NCBI GenBank assembly: GCA_000787465.1
Contig: JSYX01000330.1
Coordinates: forward strand, 1 to 37,793
Origin: Thermomucor indicae-seudaticae
Lineage: Eukaryota > Mucoromycota > Mucoromycetes > Mucorales > Lichtheimiaceae
DNA: 37,793 nt
Direction: 5' to 3'
Under the pieces are notes generated by a model that saw only the letters and a list, made by a program, of their open reading frames with translations, did not search any database and was not told the DNA's origin. Shown here one piece after another: positions 1 to 13,291 of this stretch. The translations under genes and the position numbers were made by a program. Numbering within the stretch: the first letter of the stretch is position 1; every line of letters begins with the position of its first letter.

Positions 1-1140
1 ACGACCGTGTTCAATGTTTTTTTTGCCCTGAATTGAGAGAACGAATGACTTTGACGTTTCTGAGCTCCATGATTCCTGGAATCTGCATCCAACAGAAGAT
101 CACCTATCTACGGTTGCCTTCAAAGCTGTCCATGTTTTATTCATTCATTGCCACGTTACTTCCAATAACACTACAAGGGTGTAAGTGCAGCGTTCTCTCA
201 TTGACTCGTTGTCTGTCTGACCAATCTTTTGTGCATGAACTTGCAATCCATTTGTCTGTTTCTACAAATCTCGTATATATCGTACACAGCTTCCTAAAGC
301 GGAGCCAACCCTCTTAAGCCGAGTGTAAAAAGCACACACACACTCTCTCTCTCGCGTCAATAAAAAGTATTCTCTGTAAGCTGGTAATAGTCATCAAACG
401 TTCAGTAACGATTTATTGACTCGAATCCTTATGATCAGATTGCTGATCTGCTATTCTGCGACACATCAGCTTTTCCTATCCCTAAACGCCAGCGCTAAAA
501 TCAAAGCAGCAGAAGACAAGAAAACATGGAGTACCTCATCGGAGTGTACTTAAGACTAATCATGGTCGTCTTTGGCTTGCCCTATCAGAGAGGCATTCCT
601 GTATTATCAGCATGATCGCTACGTGGATTGTAACTTGGTTAGTCCTTGGGTTCATTTACGGTGTGGGCTCCAAAGAAGCTTTATTCTGTATGTCCGACAA
701 TCAATCCTTTTCGACATTGTTAAGGCTTTTTGTTCAGTTCACTTCTTTAGAGGTGGGCATGTCCGATACTCGATAAGTTTTAACATTACATCAAGAAGCG
801 GCTTTGACTATCACGCAAATGCAAGCTCGGAAGCTCGGAAGTTCACGAGCCTTTGTTTACACCACGGCGAAAATTAAGCGGGCGAGAGAGGGTGGGCAGG
901 AGAGCGGATTTCACCAAATCGCTCAGAAATCCGCCCTACAGGTTCCACAAGTTACGGATTTGCAGTATAGTTCTTACGTCGCACAGAGTTTTTGGCAAAA
1001 TCTGCCGTTAAATCCGCCCTTTTTCGCCGTAATGTACAGTTGATGCAAAATATACATTTAAGTAGCGCAGAAGTCCAATCAATAAACAGTATACATCAAG
1101 CTGCTGTATTTGAATTGCAATAACTATATCGTTTTAAAGT
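1..1140. other. Gene-poor region with repeat-like sequence
   Basis: I see no convincing gene here. The longest open frames lack family resemblance and are interrupted. Between about 870 and 1035 a short motif, AAATCCGCCCT, occurs twice (near 928 and 1011), with an inverted partial copy (GCGGATTT near 904). This stretch lies just beyond the 3' end of the degenerate Helitron helicase, which runs on the minus strand, so it may be the non-coding 3' part of that element. That assignment is inference. No clean hairpin plus CTRR terminus was recognised. Confidence 0.4.
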
Positions 1141-2400
1141 CTATTGTTCCGCTGGAGGGAAGACTTCAGGATGTACAACGTTTTTTCGTTATTCGAGACC
1201 CGTGCGCATCCCGTTCGGTCATCAAGCAAAGGTTACGGCAGTCGGTGACCCTCGACAGCGCAACGTAGAGCTGGCCATGGGAGAAAACACACGATGGCAA
1301 GTAAACGCGTGGGCTTTGTTGGTCGTCATGCAGAAAGCAGGCTTATTAACTGGTAACTGCTTTCTAGGAAGTTCAAATGGCAATCCCGGATCCTTTGATA
1401 AGGGCTTAATGAGTGGAGCACACACTCTGTTGCCGATGCACCTGCCGCTCGCAATTTCTGCTTCCATGAAATGAGCGTTCATGGAGCGATATATCAGCGT
1501 CGTTCCATTGCATAAGCCTTCCTCGGGATCGAGATTGTGCAAAAGAATGACTGGTTGGTTGATCTTCAGGCGTAATACATGCGGGGGCATACCTGAGTAG
1601 CTAAGGTTAGAGTAGTCGATCCACAATTCAAACGATGTATACCGCTAACTCGATGGTGTCAGTGAATTTAAAGAATCGACAGGAACTTCATTATTGTGAT
1701 CGACAGGAGCTTGGCTGTTGGGATTAGCGCAGGCTTCATCGTTTTGACGGCACTTTACAATTGAGTCAGCGCTAAGGTATTCGACGTAATCTCCAGGGAA
1801 GCGCGCTGTTGCATTTCGGTTCATACGGTCAACGACATCATTTTTCGGGGTAAGTATGGCCCTCTCAGCCAAATAGCCTGCGCTTTGCATATTGTCTCTT
1901 TCCAGGCCAGGGTATATGATGGAAAGAATATTGTCAGTATTTGAGCCTCGGAAACACTTGACGTATTCGAGATAAATGTAATCGCTGCTCCTTGAAAATG
2001 TACAAAAATTTGTTAGCATAAAATGAGTCGATACAACTGTCAATATGCTTACTTTTTGGTACACGTCCGTCCCGATATCGAGAAGATACTGTGCCAATTG
2101 CTTCTGACGCTGAGCGTGCTCACTATCATCGTTCACGTTTCGGAATCTCATATTGACAGTCGATCTGAAGACTTGAACATGAGCCTAACGATGAAAACGT
2201 GCCAAGGTCGCATCAACCAAATCGTCATGGCTGCCTCCGCGCACAACAGGCAGCACTTGACGAAAATTCCCACCAAAGGCAACTGCTTTTCCTCTAAAAG
2301 GAAGGTGTTCAAGTGCAGGATCGATGGCTCCCGCGATATCACGTAGTGTTCGATCAACAGCCTCAATGGCATGTCGGCGGAACATAAGCGCTTCATATGG
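1140..2400 (-). pseudogene. Degenerate Helitron-type PIF1 helicase fragment
   Basis: Several minus-strand frames together read like the C-terminal half of a Helitron/PIF1-family DNA helicase, but no single frame is intact. At 2185-2385 a frame has AFGGNFRQVLPVVRGG, the Walker B-like helicase segment. At 1645-2151 a second frame has YPGLERDNMQSAGYLAERA, then LTPKNDVVDRMN and a GDYVEYLSADSIV stretch. At 1222-1626 a third frame has MPPHVLRLKINQPVILL, NLDPEEGLCNGT and a MTTNKAHAFTCHRV remnant of the usual MTINKAQGQT helicase motif. A further frame to about 1140 looks like the extreme C-terminus. The frame changes, an internal non-matching segment near 1985-2040 and the absence of the Walker A and Rep parts upstream make this a dead, truncated copy. 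In an active Helitron this protein would unwind DNA during rolling-circle transposition. Confidence 0.8.
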
Positions 2401-3232
2401 CGAAGGTTCGACGAGAACTGGACAGTCTTAACTATAGCAAATCAAAGCAAGAAGCCTGTGGATGTTAATGGCCGCTACCTCGCTCTCATGTCAATGCTTT
2501 CAAATGAATGCGGTATACAATATCACAAGTGCATTACCTGAATGCGCGCAAAAGATGCTAACAAAAAGGTCCTAATTATAGGTGGACTTATGAAAGTATA
2601 GCACACAAGGATATCGGTTCAATGTGAGTGCCAGGAATACGAAGAGACTGTCGTTAGAAGAAAGGAACAATATTCATTCGGCAGGTCTTTAAATACAAGG
2701 AATATGCTCTCTCTCCTTGAATACGATCTTACTGTATATCAGAAATGGCAAACGCCCGGAAACCAAGCTGGTGTACTAAACTTGGGATGTCTTTTTGATG
2801 CTCCACTTGCATTGTATAAAGCAATACAAGGCAAAGCCAAGTGACGGACGAACGTATGAAGCTTGGGTGAGTATACAAATGACATTTGTTCATAATGAGC
2901 ACACCATGTGAAAGCATGACGATATAAAATAACTCTGTATAAGCAATGGGTATCCCGGCATATGGCTTGGATTAATGACGATTGTACAGTATTCAGTTTT
3001 GCACAGATGCTTCATTAAAGGACGAATCCAACTCTTGCCGATTAGGCCACACGATCTACTGCCCCACGACAATTGAAGCAAGCTATCTGCTTCTTCATGT
3101 CCTGTATGCGTAAGAAACATTCTCATACTGTGAAACTGGCAGTAGTTTACACACAAATCTATTCTCTGTTCAGCAGTCTTCTATTTTACGATAGTAGAAT
3201 AGACGAGCAATCCTTATTTACAAGGCCAATAC
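2401..3232. other. Intergenic region without recognisable gene
   Basis: I find no supported gene between the helicase relic and the 3' end of the acyl-CoA synthetase gene. Two minus-strand open frames (2729-2917 and 2890-3156) have no family resemblance that I can name. The missing N-terminal part of the Helitron protein would be expected here on the minus strand, but I do not see it. Confidence 0.4.
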
Positions 3233-5553
3233 TCATTCTTCAAACAATTTCAAAAGCGCCTTCTTTGTAACTTTACCCATCGCGTTCTTGGGTAGTGCGG
3301 GTGTGACCTTCAGCAGGTGAGGAATTTTGTACACTGCCACCCTTGACTTCATTACACTTCGCATAGTAGCAACGTCGAGACTCTATTTTGCAAAGAGCGT
3401 CAGATGAGAACTCAAAAATGGAAGGCTGTGTCTTGTCCTTTACCTTGTTGTCTTCAAGAACCACAACCGCAGCCACACGCTGGCCCCACTCTGGGTCAGG
3501 TACGCCTATCACCGCAACATCTTGAATGCCCAAATCGCACGATAACAGTTCTCGCTCAATTTCCAATGCAGACACTTTCTCTCCTCCAGTCTACCTCGGT
3601 ATGAGTATCACGTCGGCAGTCTCGATGCAGTATTTTTCATGTACCTTGATAATATCAACGCTGGCCCGGCCAAGTATCTGGAAGTATCCTTGCTGGCGCG
3701 TACGGACGGCGAAGTCGCCTGTTTTGAACCTAAATGATAAAAACAAGATATCTAAGCTGCTGCTCCGTTGGCTTTATCATCATGGCAACAAGCTGACTTA
3801 CCAACCGTCTTCTGTGAACTCTCTCTGTGTGGCTTCCGGTTTACGCCAGTATTCCTTAAAGACGTTTGGTCCTTTCACTTGAATCATACCAGGGGTATCT
3901 CGAAGCTCCGTGACGTCCTTGTCAAATACGCCTGATCCTTCTTCAGACTCGGCCATAAGTCGCACCTGTACGCCTGGTAAAGGAATTCCAACGGTGCCCT
4001 GAAGTTCCCCATGTTAGCTTAAAGGTCGTCAATTGTGGGATTGTTTTCGGCTTACCTCAACTCTCTCTGAAACAGGGTATTCCTGGCTAAGAGCCATGCC
4101 GATTTCTTGGAAAGTTTGAACGGGTTGGGGAACGTTCCCATATATGCCGCAATTATTTAATCAACTTACCAGTCATACCGTAACGTTCCAGCAGAACCTG
4201 CCCGCAACTGATTCGACGCCAAGTGTCTCGAATGGGAGTGGGGAGAGATGCAGAGCCGGATACCATGAAACGGAATTGCTTGCATGCTTCTGAGTGGGCT
4301 GCTTTGTCTTCTTCACTTAGTGACTGATAATAACTGATGAGCTTCGCTAGCATATAAGTTGCATCGTGAGCGGACGAAGACATGCATACAATATTCGCAG
4401 TCAACTTACAGTAAACTGTAGGCACAGACATGAAAATGGTTAACGGAGGAGCCACGTCACGCTGTTTAGAGCTGTTTTCTGTTGACTTTACAGGGCTGCT
4501 AGCAAGCCAGCGGTCCCAAACTCCTTTGCTGTCAAACTTCTGATGCATTTCAACTGTTGCGCCAGCATATAGAGCACAAGTCAATGCGTTGATGATGCCA
4601 TGAACGTGATGAAGAGGAAGGATGTGATGAATACGGTCATTGCGAGTCCAATACCATGCTTCGACAAGGACGGAAGTTTGTTTATCAATGTTCTTGTGGG
4701 TGCTTACGGCGCCCTTTGGTTTCCCTGTATTATTATGCGCGTTGTTCAATGTGCCCAGCATACGACGCTCGATGCAAACCACTTATCGTACCTGTCGTGC
4801 CGCTCGTGTAAATGATCATTGCCCTTCTTTCTATATCCATGTCGAATGTCTCTGGAAGCTCCGTCTGCAATGCATAAATGTTCTAAGTCTGAAATACGAG
4901 TCTAAACACTTTGCCAGATATCTTACTTCATTGCTTGAATTTAGAGTTTCATCGTCTAGCAGCAGTAGTTGCACATTTACGGCTTCTTTAATTAGTGTCC
5001 TTGCACGTTCTTCGAACAGTGTGTGGCCGATAAGGATAGTTGCTTCAGAGTCCTGAATAGTGTACAATTGCTCGGGAATAGGATGAGTCGTGCCTGTTGA
5101 TGGTAATAAGTATATCATACAACATTGAAATAGAGGTTCTGCCTTACAAATAGGTACAGCTATGCCTCCAGCAGCCCAGACTGCCCATTGGCTTGCGACA
5201 TAAGGGAAGCCACTAGCAGCAACGATGAATTAGTCCTACTGACTGCGGTTATTCAAAATAAAGCTGCTTTATGGGAATACCACCTTGGACATAGAATAGC
5301 AACACGTTGCTCTTGTAGATCGCTACCGGCAATGCATGAGTCATTTTCAAAGTTCCATCTAGCACGGGTAGGCGGGAGACACGCACCTCTTTCCAGCCAG
5401 CAGCTTATTGCGTAACAACGCTGCTGCAGTCACCAACTCAGCATAAGAGAATGACCTGTCTTGTCGTACATCATCCACGGCCGGCCCGAGACCTTCATTA
5501 GCATAAGAGAGAGCACGCTTAAAGAGTGGGATGTTGGGTAATGCTAAAGTCAT
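3233..5553 (-). CDS. ACSF3-like malonyl/acyl-CoA synthetase
   Basis: The protein is an AMP-forming acyl-CoA synthetase of the ANL superfamily, closest in pattern to ACSF3 (malonyl-CoA synthetase, mitochondrial in animals). It would activate a carboxylic acid as an acyl-adenylate and pass it to CoA. The model is complement(join(3233..3382, 3444..3590, 3645..3728, 3802..3998, 4055..4105, 4170..4346, 4410..4724, 4792..4864, 4927..5093, 5148..5212, 5284..5322, 5387..5553)), 12 exons and 543 residues. All 11 introns are GT-AG and 51-73 nt long, and the frame closes. Key motifs after splicing are [13 protein letters not shown] (P-loop, about residues 165-177), [25 protein letters not shown], the FKTGDFAV hinge region, [16 protein letters not shown] and the catalytic-lysine tail [11 protein letters not shown]. 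The start is the first ATG of the exon carrying [11 protein letters not shown]. No strong targeting peptide is evident. A malonate-binding preference cannot be read with certainty, so methylmalonate or a medium-chain acid remain possible substrates. Confidence 0.9.
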
Positions 5554-7414
5554 GGTTATAAAGTAACTGTTCCTCTGCAGCCGTTGTAATTCATTCGCTG
5601 CGTCTATAAGTTTACCCGCTCCTCACAGTGTTCGGCTGTCTCTCCGAAAACTTGCAAGTACAGGATATCTGGGGCAAAGCGGTTTTCTCTGTTTCAGCCT
5701 CGTTATGAACAGCTGCAGCCATTCCTAACGAACGCTACGATAAGGACTGTTACCAAGAACGTAGGACATGAGACTGTGTTTCTGACCAAGAAACGAAAGT
5801 AGATCGAAACCTCTCGGTATACAGTGAAAAAAGTTTTGATATGCGACCTCTTGGGTGTAATTTATATGGTATGATAAGACATAGTTGCAGTAGCCATCAT
5901 CAAATACGTATCGTGAGCACCAACCTTTGCAATCTGATGCCGTGGCTTGTTTTAAAGTAGAATATGCACTTTATGGGTACAGAAAGCCAAGGACTTTGCT
6001 TGGCAGAACAAGTGCGGTCTTCCTCCGCCCTGAGAACGCTCGTCAAGTCAGACGACCAGCGCAATTAGCTTTACAAAGTCGCCATTATGGCGCGTTACGT
6101 CCCGTTAAAATTACTGGGTTTTTCTGTCTGTTTTGCGCTGAAGCAAAAACCTTTTGACGCTGCTGGGGGCGAGTATTTTGCACGATTTTCATTTTTCGTT
6201 TCGCTGTTTTTACTAAGCGATGTTTAACACCAAGTATTCGGCATCTCTTGTCAGTATGATGAAGAACGCATCAGTGCATCATTATAAAGTTCCAGATAGG
6301 CCTCTTGCAAGAGTTCGCTAAAATCATGCCACGTTAGATGTCTCGGCCAAAATAGATATTTAAACAAAGGGCGTTCATCCAATATTCAACATTCTTTTGT
6401 CTTCCCGTTTCTTCTTCATACCACAAGCATCCTCAAGTCGCGCACTCTTTGAAAACTTATATAATTATACTGTCCATGCCATCCACAAGAGTCCATCTAC
6501 GAACATTCTCATGTAAGCCCAGAGATATTTGTTCCCCTTCCGCGTAAGACTTCTGACCTGTGATGCTCCTACTCGTAAGGCAGACAACGAAGGTCTGTTA
6601 TGGATGCAATGAAGGTTGTTTCCAAAGGCAAGGGTATTCTTTGCCAAGTCGCGTGATGGTACGTTCTTTCTGTTTCGATTTTCTATTGATGCAAATTCTC
6701 AGGATGATGATAGGTTTTTCGCCTTTTCACTTTGGGGAATGTGCGGCCGACTGCGGGCCTAATCGGCAGGGGTATGGGTGGGACATTTGGGCTTTCGTTG
6801 TAGTGAATCCTGGCGTTGAGCCCAGGACCGCCCCTGCGGGGCGTACAGGTGTAAGTGTAAATGATTTATTGAAGCAAAGTGACAAATGGACTGACCGCAT
6901 ATTCTGATATCTCTTTGCTGCAAGTTATCGTATCTCTTTTCCGTAAATCATTTTGTTTTCCCTGTCCAAAATCTTTTGTACATTACTGCAAATTTTAAAA
7001 AGTAAACCTGTAATCCTTTGCAGTGCGACCGGAAAAAGAAACGTAGCCCCATCCAGGCTGTTTAACCTATGCAGAACATACATGACCTGACGCGTCATCC
7101 TATGTCATAAACCTGGATTGCGTACGAAAGTATCGTATTTGCTCCGTCTTCTCGGCTTTCATAAACACCAAATGCCTCAGCAAAGTTGAATTTAAACGAC
7201 TGGCGCTGATGGCAATCCTTGTAAGGTGCGGTTATTGAGAGCTTTTCAACTCATGTGCCAGATCCCTTGACCTGCGTGATACACTATATCCACATAGAAC
7301 TTGAGCAAAGGCTTCGAGCTGGTCATTGCTATTGTCAAGAGCTTAAACCCAGCTGACTTTCGATCCGAAAGTTTCGTAGAGAAGTGCGTCAGGGCCCGAT
7401 TCCGTCCTTGCTCA
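5554..7414. other. Long intergenic region, no gene seen
   Basis: This stretch of about 1.9 kb holds no open frame that I can tie to a family. The open frames at 5927-6157 and 6560-6907 show no recognisable domain. The segment near 6040-6200 has a repeat-like composition, and two adjacent hairpins lie at 6808-6843 (listed separately). The region contains the divergent promoters of the acyl-CoA synthetase gene (-) and the Tim17-like gene (+). Confidence 0.4.
6808..6843. repeat. Two adjacent short hairpins
   Basis: TCCTGG (6808-6813) pairs with CCAGGA (6822-6827) across an 8-nt loop. It is followed at once by CGCCCC (6829-6834) pairing with GGGGCG (6838-6843) across a TGC loop. Both stems are perfect. 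They sit in otherwise gene-free DNA, so they could be part of a structured RNA, a relic of a mobile-element end, or chance. I see no tRNA or other known RNA signature around them. Confidence 0.35.
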
Positions 7415-8240
7415 ATGGCAGACGACAACACGGTGTCTACGGTTTTATCTGGCACTTGTATAGCTGGTATATAACACAACAACTACTACTCTTCTGCTTT
7501 GGGCCAAGTTTCACCCGACTTTCTCACCCCAACTTTATTAGCTACGGCCGGTGCGTCGGTCGGTGCAACCATGGCGATCCTGAGGAACGCCCCTATCAAA
7601 CAATATGCATTCGCGACAGGCCTCAACTGCGGCATCTTTGGAGCAACATTTCTCAGTATGTTCCTTTGATTTTGCGACTTTTATTCATTCCAACTGACAT
7701 CACCATAGTTGTGCGACAAACGTTTGCAAAGCATCAACGGAGCAAGAATCCAAAGTTTGGATTAAAAGATTCTCAAACACGCGATCTCGACGATCTCACT
7801 AGCAGTGTATTGGCTGGAGCCACCACAGGCGGCCTCCTTTCAGCTGTTTACCGTAAATATAGATTCAAAGGGAGCGTGCTAGCTTTTCTAAGGCGCTAAC
7901 ACCCTGAATGTATACAGGTGGCCGCAGTGGCGTTGTTCCAGGTTCCATCATGTTTGGTGTCTTGTGCGGTGTTGGTCAGTTTCTCATTAGCGCTGGAAAC
8001 CGATGGCGACAGGATATCATCCTGCGAGAAAACAATCCTATGAATGCAGAAAAATCGCCACCGTCTTTACATTTCAAGGAAACTTTCCGGAATTATCTGA
8101 GGATGCCTTCTTGGTCACCAATACGCATGATATCTGACGAAGAGTACAATGAACTGCTGGATGCACGGTTAAAAGCGCTGGAAATGGAGGTCAGAGAGCT
8201 CGACCGAGAGATAAACCAACAGCAGCAAAACAAATCATAA
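7415..8240 (+). CDS. Tim17/Tim22/Tim23-like small membrane protein
   Basis: The gene has four exons. My model is join(7415..7466, 7542..7655, 7709..7852, 7918..8240), giving 210 residues in a closed frame. The first intron could instead end at 7508, adding 11 residues; both acceptors keep the frame. The sequence has glycine-rich hydrophobic segments (ATAGASVGATMAILR, ATGLNCGIFGATF, SVLAGATTGGLLSAVY, RSGVVPGSIMFGVLCGVGQ) with the GxxxG-type packing seen in the Tim17/Tim22/Tim23 family. A conserved-looking loop (NPKFGLKDSQTRDLDDL) and a charged, probably coiled-coil C-terminus (about residues 175-205) also fit. Members of this loose family sit in the mitochondrial inner membrane or peroxisome. 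The assignment to the family is moderate, and the actual function is unknown to me. No cleavable presequence is seen. Confidence 0.6.
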
Positions 8241-8359
8241 ACCATCTTTGAGCACCATCTTCCATCATATAGAGAGGCACGACTATAGACCATACGACAT
8301 GCAATGCATTGCAATTAATCCGTTATCTGTTTGCTCGGTGTGCAATATATTTGTTTATT

Positions 8360-9903
<1,544 letters not shown>

Positions 9904-10117
9904 CTTGGTATACGTGTTCTCGGAAAGGGAACAAAGACCTTTGGAAATTGAGCCCGACCGGATTGCGCGTTCAACCGGAGATTCAAGTAACTTCAACAAC
10001 TGACGCCGGCATGGATTTGCTTCGGCTACGGCGTCGTATTGTGCGGTATGGAAGTTTCCAATGTTTATCAGCGTTCTATTGTACAATATGTAGGCATAGC
10101 CCATTGTTTTTTATAGA

Positions 10118-11146
10118 TTATACAGACAGCTCTTGTATAGTTCCTTCATCATCCACTGACAGAGTATTAGGATCTATTCTAAATGGTTTGTTCCTGCGTT
10201 TCCAGACGTGTTCATAGAATCTTCTTCGGCAGTCCGCATGGTACCGAAAACCTTTCACACAGTCGCAGTCTCCCAGTCCTTTCAGAAAGCTGCACATGTA
10301 CTTTTGGGTACTAATAAAAACCATCGGCAGTTCCTGCTCCAGGCTAAACTGCTCTTTGATCGATGGCCCGAGTTTGGTTTTCAAGGCCACCTTGTTGCCT
10401 CTGTACAGGTGGGTGCTGCTTGCATCCGCATGCGTAAATACCAGGATGACGTTGTCCCAAAATGTGTCTGCAGGTTTTAACAGATCGCGAAGCGTGCGCA
10501 GCCCGTTCAACACGATGTCCGCGCTTACGAAATCAAAGCGTAAGCCTTCATTTCTCCTATTTTCAGGGCCAACCTTGCTAATATCTTACTTTGCAGTGAC
10601 CTTGAACACCAAAAGAATACAATGGAGACCATCTTCTTCTGCAGCCACTTGGATCATCTTTTTTCTTATTGCAGGCAGAAATTTTTCATCGCGTAGTTGA
10701 GAGTCACCAAATCCAGGCGTATCGATTGCTCGTATGTGGCAACCAAAGTTGGCTTTCCCTGGCATATGAGGACTGAGAGGTGCCCAAAATCCGACTTGCT
10801 CTTGAATTTCAGCAGTTTGGGACTGTCTCGAAAAAAAAACCTGTTGACCAACTGCTTGCTCTCTTACTCTCTCCATGCTGACCAGACTTACTTGCACAGC
10901 GCGTTTATGTTTGAATGCATTCTCACCCAGCATGTCATTGAGTAGACTGGATTTGCCGTCACCTGTTCTACCGAGCGCGATAATATTAATGACTTGTTGT
11001 GGATTACTGTCATCGGTCTCTTGCTTTGTGGCGGCATCTTCCTCATCCTCAATGTGGAAGTCGCGATGTCGCTCACGTTGAGCGGCAATGACTATTGGAT
11101 CGTAGTCCGAGTCAATTGAATGAAATGGGCTCTCATACTCTTCCAT
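10118..11146 (-). CDS. AIG1/GIMAP-type GTPase domain protein
   Basis: The gene has three exons: complement(join(10118..10523, 10590..10822, 10892..11146)), 297 residues. The first intron could also end 18 nt earlier (acceptor at 10841), adding 6 residues; both keep frame, and no stop interrupts the intron itself. Motifs are P-loop GRTGDGKSS (residues 59-67), G3 DTPGFGDS preceded by HIRAI, and G4 THAD after the hydrophobic strand VILVF. This order and the wording fit the AIG1-type G domain of the TRAFAC class, and septins are the nearest alternative. The N-terminus (about 1-50) is acidic and probably disordered. The C-terminus carries a Cys-rich stretch (FLKGLGDCDCVKGFRYHADC) and a basic KRRNKPF segment, with no membrane anchor visible. 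AIG1-type proteins often assemble on membranes and bind GTP; nothing here gives the cellular role. It lies head-to-tail upstream of Rpt6 with a 214-bp gap. Confidence 0.85.
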
Positions 11147-11463
11147 AGCGCAGTAATTGGGAACAGAAGTTTCTGGGATCCAATTCCCTCCTTGTTCCCC
11201 TTTTTAAGCAGAGGGAAAAACGAAAAGGAATGCGTATACGTGAATTTGTCGTCGATGGGAACGGATTCATCTGGTTATGCTACGAATAAGACTAGCTTTT
11301 TATTGTTTCGCTTCTGATTGTTATGACAACATCATGACCAACAAAGGTTTCTTGATCCACTTTTCCAGATGACCAGGTTGCCTAGAAACAATTTCGAGTC
11401 CGAATCTAAATTAAGCGACAAAGCACAACCCTGTGAATTATCTAACGAGCAAACGGCGGCTTC

Positions 11464-13040
11464 ATGGAAAAGGAATTTGAAGAGTTGCTCCTATCCCGTG
11501 GGGTGTCATCAGAACTATTTCTATTGACTGGTACAGCAAGCATGATGTCGTCCCAGAAGGGTTAAAGAGAGAAGTTAATTGAGAAAAGCTGATTAGCTGT
11601 AGAGCTCATCAATGGCACTTGTCGCCGGGATTTCAGTCCTGTTGACATTGCAGAATTGGTCAAACGAGCATTTCGATATTTAAGAGTAAAGGCTTCGATG
11701 GTATACTCTATTACGGAATGGCTTTCGCTTTGCTTTTGTAGTGCCTAATGGAGCTTTCTTCTTTATTTATGCGGATGCGTAGGATGATTTGGAGGCCAAG
11801 ATCAAGCTGAGTACAGTGTTGTACCAAGCGGACGTGGACGTTAATAGAGACAGTCGTGAGGCAGAGATCTGGGCGAGGAGTATCTACGATCGTCGGTTAT
11901 CGGGTGCCTTGGCAGCCTGTGTGCGTGAATTCCAGAAGCAGCAGCAAGACATGGACGACAACAACAGCAGCAGCTTAGTGGATCTGGTGCAAAGAATGGC
12001 TGACGAGGGTGCACCTGTGATGTGTCACCTTGTGGGCTTAGTGCTTATGGACGGTGTAGGGATGCAGCGAGACATTGAACGTGGCGTAGCGTATCTGAAA
12101 AGGGCAGCTGAGGGAGGACATACTGCGGCACGTGTGGAACTAGCTGCCATCTTGAGCGACGAATTTAAATATCCTGGATTATATGACATGCGGCAAAGCT
12201 TACAGCTGTACGAAGAAACGGTCAAGAAACGAGCAGAGAATTCGCGACGATTAACACCTGCGGACGCACGGGCTTTGGCTGATTTAGCACGCGTGTATTA
12301 TGAAGGTGGTGATAAAATACCCCGAGACCTGGACAAGGCCTATGAGTATGCGCGACAAGTGGCAGAAGCGACTGGGGAGCAATACTGTCAATACATTGTC
12401 GGCGATATATTGCTCAACGGAAAAAAGGATGCACGTCAGGCCATCTTTTGGCTCACTCAGTCTGGCGAACAAGGGTTTCCTTTGGCTGTGGAGACCCTCT
12501 CTCGTATATACTTTCAAGGTTTCGCCAATAGTATCAAGCAGGACTATGAACAGGCACATGACTGGTGTCTTCGAGGAGATGATATATGGCCATCTGGACT
12601 AGGGTTTTGTCAAACATGTCTCGGGGATATGTACCGTGCTGGTCTCGGTGTTCCCAAGGATTTGATAAAATCCTTTGAGTACTACCAGAAAGCCGCTAGT
12701 CAGCAAGACGCACCGCAGAACTATGCAAGGTTTATGCTCGGTGAAATGTGAGAATAAAGAAATTTTTCTGTAACGCCCACTGATGTCGCTAACCCATATT
12801 AGGTTTTTCAAAGGTGAAGGGTGGCCCCAGAATTACGCGGTCGCGGCAGAATATTATAAGCTTGCGGCTGCGGAAAATTATCAACCAGCCGTGGATCGTC
12901 TTCGGCAACTTGCTGCGCTCGAAGAGGAGCAGAAAAATCGGGAAATAGCAACCATCGCATCTCCCTCGACGCGTCGCAAACCCTGGCGAATTTGGTCATT
13001 CTTTGGTGGAAGGCGGAAGCAAAGCAATCAAGCAGCATAA
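11464..13040 (+). CDS. Sel1-repeat (TPR-like) protein
   Basis: Four exons, join(11464..11530, 11603..11685, 11783..12747, 12803..13040), give 450 residues in a closed frame. The short 5' exons were placed by splice consensus. They yield MEKEFEELLLSRG, then a segment with DIAELVKRAFRYL, and join smoothly to DDLEAKIKLS. The body consists of Sel1-like repeats, an alpha-alpha solenoid. Clear units are MCHLVGLVLMDGVGMQRDIERG...YLKRAAEGGHTAA, DLARVYYEGGDKIPRDLDKAYEY, LGDMYRAGLGVPKDLIKSFEYYQKA and MFFKGEGWPQNYAVAAEYYKLAA. The C-terminal about 45 residues are basic (TRRKPWRIWSFFGGRRKQ). Such proteins act as scaffolds; fungal examples include chitin synthase activators and ER quality-control factors. 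Neither can be assigned from sequence alone. Confidence 0.85.
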
Positions 13041-13291
13041 TTTAACGCGCATTTTCCCTTTACTTTCATATATCTACATACCCCATATAATCTTTTAATC
13101 ATAATATGATCGATACCATCCCTTAGACATAATCGTACGATAGATCCATTTCCTTAATCATCTCTTTGTGATCTTACTTGAGTGGTCACATTCGGAATGT
13201 ATAGACTGCGCGAATGCATAAAAGTAGCCGATCTTAATCTTAAACCTAAAGCCTTTCTTTTCTTTTTTTTCCATCTTGGTTTCATTTCCCA

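Noticed and set aside
5323..5386. 28-nt intron in the acyl-CoA synthetase gene ending at the first in-frame AG (5359)
   Set aside because: An intron of 28 nt would be abnormally short; extending to the next acceptor gives 64 nt, keeps the frame and matches the family better.
10765..10785. CTGAGAGGTG resembling a second TPP aptamer core
   Set aside because: It lies inside the GTPase coding sequence and lacks the CTGG-ATAAT-CCAG half and a closing P1 stem.
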